Assembly: GCA_023392285.1 (NCBI GenBank)
Contig: JAEVZK010000020.1
Span: 1 to 40,238, forward strand
Source: Armatimonadota bacterium
GTDB taxonomy: Bacteria; Armatimonadota; Fimbriimonadia; Fimbriimonadales; Fimbriimonadaceae
Direction: 5' to 3'
DNA length: 40,238 bases
Every line of letters begins with the position of its first letter. Positions within the stretch are counted from its first letter, which is position 1. A model generated the notes under the pieces. It was given only the letters and a program-made list of their open reading frames with translations, was not told the origin of the DNA and did not search any database. This document shows positions 24,708 through 31,963 of the stretch, in pieces. Both the position numbers and the translations under genes were made by a program.

Positions 24708-25763
24708 ATGATCGCCGCCATTATCGTCTTCGTCTATTCTTTAGCCCTTTTTGTCGCGCTCACGAACCTGATCCTGATGCCGCGATTGAAGGGAGCGTCC
24801 CCAGTCTGTTTTGAAGTCCTGATCCCTGCCCGCAATGAAGCGGAGAACTTACAGCGCCTCCTGCCCCCATTGATCTCCTCGGGTGTTCAAGTGACGGTGT
24901 TTGACGATGAGAGTGAGGACGGCACCGCCGAGGTGGCTCGTCGTCTTAGGGCTCAGGTCATCTCTCCGGCCGGTCCCTTGCCGCCTGGTTGGGTTGGGAA
25001 GAATCGAGCCTGCCACGAATTGGCGGCAGTTGCCTCCCGCGATTGGGTCCTGTTCTTAGATGCCGATACAGTGCCGTCGCCAGATTTTGCGGCCGCTTTC
25101 TCAAACTTCTTGACCACACTGCCCTCCGATGCCTCGGTGGTGACCGGCATGCCCCGCATGATCCCCGGCAAGGGCCTCGAGCCGCTTTACCTGAGTTGGG
25201 TGCCTTGGATATTGCTCGCAACCAATCCCTTCGGCTTGGTGGCGAGAACCGGAGTAGGGCACAACCGCTTTACTAACGGGCAATTCGTCGCCTGGCGGCG
25301 CAACCTTCTTCAAAACTTGAAGCCCCATGAAAAGGTGAAGGGCGAGGTCCTGGAGGATGTCAAAATCGGCCGCCTTCTCGCCTCGAAAGGGATCAGAGTC
25401 CATGGCGCGAATCTCACTGAGCATTTCGCAGTCCAGATGTACGGCACGCTGGGAGAAGCCTTCGACGGCATGTCGAAGAACTCTGCCGAGATCGCGGGCA
25501 GCACGATCGGGTCCATTTTCTTGTCCGTCCTGTTCTTGGTGTACGGGTTTGGCTGGATCATGTGCGGAGCGTTTTGGTGGCTTGCCCTTTCCCTCATTCT
25601 CTTGAGCAAATTCGTAGCCGATCGAACGGTCAAGATGCCATGGTGGATTTGGCCCTTTTTCCCCCTGACCTGCGTCGGTGCCGCAGTGACCATCGTGAGA
25701 TCGCTCCTCTGGAAACGAAGAGGCCAAATGCACTGGAAAGGCCGTGTTTACGACACCAGATGA
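24708..25763 (+). CDS. CruG-like glycosyltransferase family 2
   Basis: A membrane-anchored GT2 enzyme of 351 residues. It starts with a transmembrane segment (MIAAIIVFVYSLALFVALTN), then the GT-A domain with VLIPARNEAENLQRLLPPL, the nucleotide-binding VFDDESEDGTAEV and the metal-binding DADT motif at LFLDADTVPSP. The acceptor region includes GNRFTNGQF-like TGVGHNRFTNGQFVAWR and EDVKIGRLL. Two to three more membrane segments follow. Paired with cruF, it most likely adds a sugar to the hydrated carotenoid end (CruG/CruC/CrtQ role). General lipid glycosyltransferase is the alternative. It is the only plus-strand gene of the cluster. Confidence 0.85.
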   Translation: MIAAIIVFVYSLALFVALTNLILMPRLKGASPVCFEVLIPARNEAENLQRLLPPLISSGVQVTVFDDESEDGTAEVARRLRAQVISPAGPLPPGWVGKNRACHELAAVASRDWVLFLDADTVPSPDFAAAFSNFLTTLPSDASVVTGMPRMIPGKGLEPLYLSWVPWILLATNPFGLVARTGVGHNRFTNGQFVAWRRNLLQNLKPHEKVKGEVLEDVKIGRLLASKGIRVHGANLTEHFAVQMYGTLGEAFDGMSKNSAEIAGSTIGSIFLSVLFLVYGFGWIMCGAFWWLALSLILLSKFVADRTVKMPWWIWPFFPLTCVGAAVTIVRSLLWKRRGQMHWKGRVYDTR

Positions 25764-25869
25764 CGGTAAAAATGTCTGTTTCCTCGCAAGATTGCTGGTA
25801 CGCCCTTGGTGTTCCTGGCAATATCGCGTAAAAAATTCTTGAGCCTTTGCGGCAACACATCTTCATCTG

Positions 25870-26550
25870 ATGAGCATCTCTCCCGTGATCCGAAGAGGCT
25901 TAGTGGCGGCCGGCCTACTCTGCGCCTCCCTCCTCGCCCCCGCAAATGGTTTAATCTCGCCGGAAGCCCAGAATGTCGTCAGGGGCTTACCCCTGTCGAA
26001 CAGCAACCCGCGCGGCAAGCAGTTGGCGACGCTTCAGAGCTACCTTTTGAAGGATCCCGTGACCGTAGGAGTCGCGCCGGGAGAAAGCAATGAACCCTGG
26101 AAGAAACAGGCGATCGCCAACGGAATTTCGGTCTGGGCGGACGCGATTCCCGACAGTCCTTTTGTGCTTGCGAAGGACGGAGAAAAGCCGATGATCGTGG
26201 TTCGCTTCGTGCGAGGCATTGGTGCCTCGGGTGACGTTCAGGGCCAAGTCGAAGCAACTCGCTACCTGCGCTGGGGCTCGAATACCGTCAGCTACCGCAT
26301 TGAAGCGACGCTCCAGGTCAAGATGACCACGGGTCAGAGGAATCTGCAAGATGACGAGGTCACCGAAGTGATCGCTCACGAATTAGGGCATGTGCTCGGC
26401 CTCGACGACAATCCGGAGTGCGTGGGTTTGATGGGACCCTTCGTTCCCGATCACGCTCGTCCGGCACCGAGCCGAGAGGAGATTCGTGCCGTGATGCAAT
26501 ACCGAGATCAGCTTCGCGATGCAATCGCTAAGGCATCGAACTCTCGCTAG
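25870..26550 (+). CDS. Secreted matrixin-like zinc metalloprotease
   Basis: A 226-residue exported protein. A signal peptide (about residues 1-27) precedes a domain ending in the metzincin motif HELGHVLGLDD with zinc ligands His170, His174 and Asp180 and catalytic Glu171. A downstream Met-turn is present (GLMGPF, after NPECV). The region before the motif has matrixin-like strands (ETLYRIEATLQVKM-type VSYRIEATLQVKM). The start ATG 25870 follows directly on the glycosyltransferase by about 106 bp. Substrate unknown. Confidence 0.85.
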   Translation: MSISPVIRRGLVAAGLLCASLLAPANGLISPEAQNVVRGLPLSNSNPRGKQLATLQSYLLKDPVTVGVAPGESNEPWKKQAIANGISVWADAIPDSPFVLAKDGEKPMIVVRFVRGIGASGDVQGQVEATRYLRWGSNTVSYRIEATLQVKMTTGQRNLQDDEVTEVIAHELGHVLGLDDNPECVGLMGPFVPDHARPAPSREEIRAVMQYRDQLRDAIAKASNSR

Positions 26551-26747
26551 TTCTGCCGATCGGGGACGTTCGATCCGTCGGCTCCCCAACACAGCGGAAA
26601 TTTCTTAACGATGGCTCTGAATCTCAAGCGCACCGCGTGATGAGCGGACGGGCATTCCGCCTGTCCGATCTGTTTTTCGCGTCCGATAGCCTTGATCTGC
26701 AGTCTGCCGTATCCGATGTTCCCAGGCTCGCGTCTTGGGGCAGTCAT
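26547..26747 (-). CDS. Possible small basic protein, unknown function
   Basis: A 66-residue frame with a Cys-Pro and His-His stretch (AECPSAHHAVRLRFRAIVKK) and a second cysteine (FPLCWGADGSN). It could be a small metal-binding protein. Its stop overlaps the matrixin stop in a convergent arrangement. There is no Shine-Dalgarno sequence before ATG 26747, no -10 signal at the leaderless spacing and no recognisable family, so it may be chance. The rest of the 232 bp between the matrixin gene and tRNA-Pro shows nothing else. Confidence 0.25.
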   Translation of the reverse strand: MTAPRREPGNIGYGRLQIKAIGREKQIGQAECPSAHHAVRLRFRAIVKKFPLCWGADGSNVPDRQN

Positions 26748-26782
26748 CTCGTAAGCACGTTGGGTAATCTTCCAGTCCGCAT

Positions 26783-26859
26783 CGGGATGTGGCTCAGCTT
26801 GGTAGAGCGCTGCGTTCGGGACGCAGAGGTCGCTGGTTCGAATCCAGTCATCCCGACCA
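26783..26859 (+). tRNA. tRNA-Pro(CGG)
   Basis: Acceptor arms CGGGATG and CATCCCG pair fully, with discriminator A and encoded CCA at 26857-26859. The anticodon stem CTGCG/CGCAG encloses the loop TTCGGGA, giving anticodon CGG at 26817-26819. The T arm is CTGG-TTCGAAT-CCAG, with the remaining arm pairs normal. Confidence 0.97.
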
Positions 26860-26871
26860 TTCCTTCCACAT

Positions 26872-27216
26872 CTACAGATTCTCCAGTGCCTCCTTCAGCA
26901 GCACCGCGTGATTGTGCTCCTCGTCATGAGAGCCGTAGATCAACGTCACAGTATGGTCCTTCGCGCGGTCCGCGAGTTGCCGCATCTCATCAGGATGCTC
27001 CTTCAGGCCAGCGCGATATTTGTCGGCAAACTCCGGCCACCGAGAATCGTCGGCGTGAAACCATTTCCGCAGTTCCGTCGAAGGTGCGAGGTCTTTCATC
27101 CACGCATCCACATGCGCCTCTTCTTTCGTCACCCCTCGCGGCCAAAGGCGATCAATCAGCACGCGATACCCGTCCGAGGTCGCCCGATCTTCGTATGCCC
27201 GTTTTATCTTCACCAT
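26872..27216 (-). CDS. DUF488 family protein (YeaO-like)
   Basis: A 114-residue protein beginning MVKIKRAYEDRATSDGYRVL, with IDRLWPRGVTKEEAHVDAWMKDLAPS and RKWFHADDSRWPEFADKYRAGL, and ending ALENL. This is the short DUF488 family found widely in bacteria; function not established. It lies alone, 12 bp downstream of the end of tRNA-Pro on the opposite strand. Confidence 0.93.
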   Translation of the reverse strand: MVKIKRAYEDRATSDGYRVLIDRLWPRGVTKEEAHVDAWMKDLAPSTELRKWFHADDSRWPEFADKYRAGLKEHPDEMRQLADRAKDHTVTLIYGSHDEEHNHAVLLKEALENL

Positions 27217-27375
27217 GATGGTAGTTAGACGACAGCATCACCCGTCCCAGCAAAGCCCACTCCCTATGAATTTGACGTGAAATTGCAGAAGCCGTCGTAA
27301 GATGCACTTGCGGTTAACGTATGCAAAACCGAACAATCTCGATTGCCAAGCGTTAATGCTAGGCCGGAGGATGGA

Positions 27376-28137
27376 ATGAAGAAGTTTATTAAAGGATTTG
27401 TCGTCATCGCCCTCGCATCAGCGATGGCATTTGCAGTGGCTCAGGGCAACGGCCAAGGTGGCTCCGGTCAAGGTCGTCGAGGCGGCTTCGGTCAGCGGAT
27501 GGGTGGCATGAGAATGGGAGGCTCCCTCCTCCAACTCGCCATGCGGTCCGATGTTCAAACTGAGCTAAACGTAACTGCGGATCAGAAGACCAAGCTGGAA
27601 GCGCTGCGACCACAAAGGGGTCAAGGCGGACAAGGCGGCACTCGCGGCAGCGGCAATGGCGGCAATGGTGGCGGCCAACGCGGCGGCAACTTCGACCCGG
27701 CAGCCATGCAGAAGGCCATGCAGGAGCGACAGGCGAAGGAGCGAACCGATCTCGCCGCGATCCTCTCCGCCGATCAGATGAAGCGGCTGGACGAGATCAG
27801 TCTCCAGATGCAGGGCACGAACGCCTTGACTCAGGAGAAGACGCAGAAGGACCTCGGCCTTTCCACCGATCAAGTGGCGAAGATCAAGGATCTGCAGACC
27901 AAGCAGCGCGAAGCGATGCAGTCGGTCTTCGAAAAGATGCGAAATGAGGAACTCACTCGCGAAGAGGCTCAGGCAAGCATGGAAAAGAACACCAAGGCCA
28001 TGGATGAAGAGCTTCTGAAGGTGCTCACCACCGAGCAGAAGGCGAAATTCGAATCTATGAAGGGTAAGCCGTTTAAGGCTGATCCAAATGTTGGTTTTGG
28101 TCGCCGCGGCGGTGGCGGTGGCGGCGGCGGAAACTAG
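27376..28137 (+). CDS. Exported glycine-rich protein with Spy/CpxP-like LTxxQ repeats
   Basis: A 253-residue secreted protein: signal peptide to about residue 23 (MKKFIKGFVVIALASAMAFA), then a Gly/Gln/Arg-rich stretch, and helical repeats each beginning with an LTxxQ-like motif (NVTADQKTKLEAL, LSADQMKRLDEI, LSTDQVAKIKDL, LTTEQKAKFESM). A central low-complexity Gly/Asn/Gln region (GTRGSGNGGNGGGQRGGN) and a C-terminal polyglycine precede the stop. Such repeats occur in periplasmic chaperone-like proteins. ATG 27376 has GGAGG nine to ten bases upstream, preferred over an in-frame upstream start. Confidence 0.8.
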   Translation: MKKFIKGFVVIALASAMAFAVAQGNGQGGSGQGRRGGFGQRMGGMRMGGSLLQLAMRSDVQTELNVTADQKTKLEALRPQRGQGGQGGTRGSGNGGNGGGQRGGNFDPAAMQKAMQERQAKERTDLAAILSADQMKRLDEISLQMQGTNALTQEKTQKDLGLSTDQVAKIKDLQTKQREAMQSVFEKMRNEELTREEAQASMEKNTKAMDEELLKVLTTEQKAKFESMKGKPFKADPNVGFGRRGGGGGGGGN

Positions 28138-28160
28138 CTTCCAGCCAACTTCTGCAAATC

Positions 28161-28195
28161 GGACGGCGAAGCTCGCTTCGTCGTCCTTTTCTTTT
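28161..28195 (+). terminator. Rho-independent terminator
   Basis: A 12-bp stem, GGACGGCGAAGC pairing with GCTTCGTCGTCC around a two-base loop and including one G-T pair, is followed by TTTTCTTTT. It lies 23 bp after the stop of the Spy-like gene. Confidence 0.85.
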
Positions 28196-28240
28196 CAGCA
28201 GCAATGGAAATTTGCTTCGCCCGATCGAAGCGAACCGCGT

Positions 28241-28246
28241 TAGAAT
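28241..28246 (+). promoter_or_regulatory. -10-like hexamer, leaderless type
   Basis: TAGAAT ends nine bases before the ATG at 28256, with no Shine-Dalgarno sequence between. It follows the terminator at 28161-28195, so the molybdenum hydroxylase operon must have its own promoter in this short gap. Confidence 0.5.
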
Positions 28247-28255
28247 GAAGTTGGT

Positions 28256-28717
28256 ATGGCGGAATTCAAAGTCCACATTAACGACAAGGTCCACACTGTG
28301 ACCGCCCCGGCAGAAATGCCGCTGCTATGGGTGCTGCGTGATCTACTGGGGCTCACCGGCACGAAATATGGCTGCGGTATTGGCGCCTGCAGCGCGTGCA
28401 CAATTCTGGTGGATGGCGAGGAAGGACAGAGCTGCCAAATTCCGATTGGGGAGCTCGGCACAAAGAAGGTTACGACCATCGAAGGCTTGTCTGCCGACGG
28501 GTCTCATCCCCTTCAGCGCGCGTGGATAGAACAAGACGTTCCCCAGTGCGGCTATTGCCAAGCGGGTCAGATTATGGGGGCTGCCGCCCTCTTGAAAAAG
28601 AACCCCCACCCCACCGACGAGGACATCGACAACGCGATGGCAGGGCACATCTGCCGCTGCGGCACCTACGTCAGAATTCGCGCCGCGATCCATGAGGCCG
28701 CAGGAGCGAAACGATGA
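28256..28717 (+). CDS. 2Fe-2S subunit of a molybdenum hydroxylase
   Basis: Small electron-transfer subunit of the xanthine dehydrogenase / isoquinoline 1-oxidoreductase family. The 153-residue protein carries the N-terminal plant-type cluster (Cys40, Cys45, Cys48, Cys60; CGIGACSACTILVDG) and the second cluster (Cys98, Cys101, Cys133, Cys135; PQCGYC and HICRCGTY). It overlaps the large subunit by four bases (ATGA). No FAD subunit is encoded, which matches the two-subunit IorAB type. Confidence 0.95.
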   Translation: MAEFKVHINDKVHTVTAPAEMPLLWVLRDLLGLTGTKYGCGIGACSACTILVDGEEGQSCQIPIGELGTKKVTTIEGLSADGSHPLQRAWIEQDVPQCGYCQAGQIMGAAALLKKNPHPTDEDIDNAMAGHICRCGTYVRIRAAIHEAAGAKR

Positions 28718-30753
28718 ACGAGATCAGCCGAAGATCGGTCCTGAAATTGATTGGCGGCGTCGGCGCCAGCTTTGCAATCGGCAGCTTTTCCTTCGGCTCC
28801 GCCGATGGTGCCGACGAAAAGATCGCCTTCGCTCCCAACGCATTTGTGAAAATTGACCCCGACGGGACCGTGTACGTCACCGTCGCTCAACCCGATATGG
28901 GCCAAGGCGTTCGTACGTCGCTCGCCATGCTCATTGCCGAAGACCTCGATGCCGACTGGCAGAAGATCAAAATCATCCAGGCGCCCGCCAATGCGGATCT
29001 TTACGGTCGGCAGGGGGTCGGAGGCAGTGGGAGCGTGCGGGGCAACTATAAGCGACTGCGCACCCTCGGGGCGACGACCCGAGCGATGCTTGTCGCCGCC
29101 GCCGCTCAGGTGCTTAAAGTCGAGCCCACCGTTCTATCGACGTCCGACGGCTACGTCGTCCACGCCGCCACCGGGAAGAAGATTCCGTACGGCGAGCTGA
29201 CAACCGTCGCCGCTACCGTGCCAATTCCGTCCGACGTTCCACTTAAGGACAAATCGGAATTTAAGCTGCTCCGTAAGCCCACCCGACGCGTCGACAACCC
29301 GTTGGTCGTGACCGGAAAAGCCATCTACGGAATTGATTCGCGCTGCGAGAACATGGCATACGCGGTTATCCTGCGGTCCCCGTCAGTCGGTGGCAAGCTG
29401 GCGAAAGTGGACATCGCGGCGGCTAAAGCGGTGGAAGGCGTACACGATGTCATCCCATTCGACGGTTCTCATGCAGTACTGGCAACGAATTCTTGGTCCG
29501 CGATCAAGGGACGGGATGCACTCAAAGCCGAATGGACCAAGGGAGAAGACCCCGATTTGAGCTCCGCTGCCATCCTCGCCAAGCAAAAGGCGGCTCTGAT
29601 CCAGCACCTGCCTATGCCCGATGGTTCGAAAATCATCGACGCTGAAATCGTCTTTCCGTATCTTGCTCACGCAACGATGGAGCCGATGAATGCACTCGCC
29701 GACGTGCGCGAGGGCAAGTGCACTGTTTGGGCGTCGACCCAGCAGCCGGACGGAGCCCAGCGCATGGTCGCTAAAATGCTGAACCTGCAGCCGTCCGACG
29801 TGACGATCAATGTCACCTTGGTCGGAGGTGGCTTCGGCCGTCGCCTTTCGAACGACTACATCGCGGAGGCGGTGAACCTATCGCAGGCTGCAAAGCGGCC
29901 CGTAAAGCTTCTCTGGACCCGGGAAGACGACATGACGAACGACAATTATCGTCCGGCCTGCCTTAGCTCCATCCGTGCCGCCGTCGATTCGCAGGGCCAG
30001 CCAGTCGGCTGGAGCCACCAAGCCATTCAAGCAGGCGGCGGATCGAGAGACAAATTTGGCAACGCTGGCCTTCAATATGAAATCCCGAACAGTGGCTTGC
30101 TGTTCGGCGGAGTCCCCGTGCCGATTTCGACCGGGGCATGGCGTTCGGTAGAAAACACGCTCCTGAACGTAGCCCATGAATGCGTGATCGACGAAATGGC
30201 GCACGCAGCCGGAAAGGATCCGCTCGATTTTCGCCTTTCGATGCTGAAGAATGAACGCCTGCGCACCGTCCTGAAAACCGCTGCCGAGAAGGGAGACTGG
30301 GGCAAGCCGCTGCCCGCGGGCACGGGAAGAGGAATCGCCTGCTTTGCAGGCTACGGCTCCTACGCAGCTCATTGCATCGAAGTGACCGTTACGAATAACC
30401 AGATAAAGTTAAACCGAGTCGTCGCCGTGATGGACTGCGGAATCGCCATAAATCCGAAAGGAGTTGAGGCGCAGGTGCAAGGGGCCTGTGTGGACGGTTT
30501 GTCCACTGCCTTGTTCGCAGAAATTACCGTTGAAGATGGCCAGATCAAGCAGAAGAATTTCAACCGCTACCGATGGATGACGATGGACGAGATGCCGAAA
30601 ATCGAGGTGGTAATCCTTGAAAACGGAGACTCGCCCGGCGGACTTGGTGAGCCAGGCTATCCGTCTTGCCCACCGGCGGTGGCTAATGCGGTCGCTGCGG
30701 CCACTGGCAAGCGAGTTCGTCGATTCCCGATTCGAGTCGACGAACTCGCATAA
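28714..30753 (+). CDS. Molybdopterin-binding large subunit of a Tat-exported molybdenum hydroxylase (IorB-like)
   Basis: A 679-residue protein with a twin-arginine signal (SRRSVLKLIGG, residues 5-15), so the enzyme is periplasmic. Family motifs are QPDMGQGVRTSLAML, GVGGSGSVRG, the molybdopterin-contacting VTLVGGGFGRRLSND, and the C-terminal GGLGEPGYPSCPPAVANAV with the glutamate of the active site. It resembles the isoquinoline 1-oxidoreductase or aldehyde-oxidising branch rather than cytoplasmic xanthine dehydrogenase. The substrate cannot be told. The two subunits overlap; no MoCo maturation gene is adjacent. Confidence 0.9.
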   Translation: MNEISRRSVLKLIGGVGASFAIGSFSFGSADGADEKIAFAPNAFVKIDPDGTVYVTVAQPDMGQGVRTSLAMLIAEDLDADWQKIKIIQAPANADLYGRQGVGGSGSVRGNYKRLRTLGATTRAMLVAAAAQVLKVEPTVLSTSDGYVVHAATGKKIPYGELTTVAATVPIPSDVPLKDKSEFKLLRKPTRRVDNPLVVTGKAIYGIDSRCENMAYAVILRSPSVGGKLAKVDIAAAKAVEGVHDVIPFDGSHAVLATNSWSAIKGRDALKAEWTKGEDPDLSSAAILAKQKAALIQHLPMPDGSKIIDAEIVFPYLAHATMEPMNALADVREGKCTVWASTQQPDGAQRMVAKMLNLQPSDVTINVTLVGGGFGRRLSNDYIAEAVNLSQAAKRPVKLLWTREDDMTNDNYRPACLSSIRAAVDSQGQPVGWSHQAIQAGGGSRDKFGNAGLQYEIPNSGLLFGGVPVPISTGAWRSVENTLLNVAHECVIDEMAHAAGKDPLDFRLSMLKNERLRTVLKTAAEKGDWGKPLPAGTGRGIACFAGYGSYAAHCIEVTVTNNQIKLNRVVAVMDCGIAINPKGVEAQVQGACVDGLSTALFAEITVEDGQIKQKNFNRYRWMTMDEMPKIEVVILENGDSPGGLGEPGYPSCPPAVANAVAAATGKRVRRFPIRVDELA

Positions 30754-30756
30754 CCG

Positions 30757-31857
30757 TTATTTCCGATTTCGGCGGCGGCGAGCCAAAGCGAGTGCGCCTA
30801 GTCCGAGCGCTGCCAGTGACGCTGGCTCGGGAACGGCCGCATAGTGCATGTCCAGAAACACCGGAATGTGGCCCCCCGCCGAAGTAGCGGCATTTACGAT
30901 CGACTGTGCGATCGTCGAGCCAACCATCTGGTTGCCGTTGATCGTCAGAGTCTGGCCATAGCTGGTGCCGTCATTCCCCCAAGCCCGATAGCTGTGATTT
31001 GGGTCGTTCCACGTCGAAGTCGAATAGGCAGTACCGAACTGTCCAACGTAGTCGGTCCCCACGCCGTCCACCAATGAATTGCTGAGCAGGATCTGATCGT
31101 GCCGATCGTCCATGCCGCCGTTTCCGGAGGGATCCTGAGTGTGAACGAAACGGAACTGGGAATTGTTGTTCCAAGTACCGGGCGTGCTGATCGGATCATT
31201 GAACTGGCCCGCGCCAGCCGCGATCAACGTCTGATACGGAGCTTGGCTCGACGACTGCATGTTCATGTCGCCAGCGACTAGGAAATGATAATTTGCGCCA
31301 AGCTGCTGCGAGTCGCTTCGAATATGCTGGGCTTCGATCTGGCGGCGCGAAACGTCGTCACCGGAAGATCCTGATTTCATGTGGACGTCGTACATCGCAA
31401 TCCTTTCCGAAGAATTGGCGTTGCCCAGGATGGAGAAATCAAAGCGCCAAGTATCTCGCGGCTGACCCGAGGTGCCCCCCGCTGGCGCAACCTTGACCAC
31501 ATCCGCCAAGGAAACCTTGCCGGATTTGTAGAAGACGGCGGTGTCACTCGTGCTGCTCGTTCCGGTGAGTGAGCCAAACGCCACCGACCAAGCGCCCGGC
31601 TGGCTCGTATTCAGCGCACCAAGCATCGCATTCGCGGCCGATGAGCTTTGAATTTCTTGAGCGAGCAGTACATCGGGGTTCATCGCACCGACGGGACCGG
31701 AGCTGAAGAGGACCGTCTGAATGTCACCGAGACGATTCGTTCCCGTAAATTGTGAAATATTCCAAGTCGCGATTCTGATTGACTGTGCACCAGCCACTCC
31801 GCCGATCACGAGGATGCCAAAGGCACAAGGCAGCCATCTCCTTTTTAAAACAAGCAT
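30757..31857 (-). CDS. Secreted endonuclease/exonuclease/phosphatase-fold protein with PEP-CTERM anchor
   Basis: A 366-residue exported protein. The N-terminal signal peptide (MLVLKRRWLPCAFGILVIGG) is followed by an EEP-fold domain: RIATWNISQF, LLAQEIQSSS, AMYDVHMKSGSSGDD, LVAGDMNMQ and DDRHDQILLS provide the catalytic residues. The C-terminus is a PEP-CTERM sorting signal: VPEPAS, a hydrophobic segment and RRRRNRK. It would be processed by an exosortase encoded elsewhere. Substrate (DNA, phosphodiester or lipid) not known. Convergent with the large molybdenum subunit, three bases between stops. Confidence 0.85.
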   Translation of the reverse strand: MLVLKRRWLPCAFGILVIGGVAGAQSIRIATWNISQFTGTNRLGDIQTVLFSSGPVGAMNPDVLLAQEIQSSSAANAMLGALNTSQPGAWSVAFGSLTGTSSTSDTAVFYKSGKVSLADVVKVAPAGGTSGQPRDTWRFDFSILGNANSSERIAMYDVHMKSGSSGDDVSRRQIEAQHIRSDSQQLGANYHFLVAGDMNMQSSSQAPYQTLIAAGAGQFNDPISTPGTWNNNSQFRFVHTQDPSGNGGMDDRHDQILLSNSLVDGVGTDYVGQFGTAYSTSTWNDPNHSYRAWGNDGTSYGQTLTINGNQMVGSTIAQSIVNAATSAGGHIPVFLDMHYAAVPEPASLAALGLGALALARRRRNRK

Positions 31858-31888
31858 GGGAGCCTTCTGTGTACCTGAAACCGAGTGC

Positions 31889-31947
31889 TTTTGCCGGGTG
31901 CGACAGCCTGAACATGTTCAAATCCGCAATATATGAACCCGGCAAAA
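31889..31947. repeat. Inverted repeat pair flanking a 12-bp palindrome
   Basis: TTTTGCCGGGT at 31889-31899 and ACCCGGCAAAA at 31937-31947 are exact 11-bp inverted copies. Between them lies the perfect palindrome TGAACATGTTCA at 31909-31920. The structure occupies the intergenic space between the PDZ-hydrolase and the PEP-CTERM gene on the minus strand. There is no T-run after the stem, so a simple terminator is less likely than a regulatory site or leader structure. Confidence 0.7.
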
Positions 31948-31963
31948 CAGCCTGGTTTGCAGG

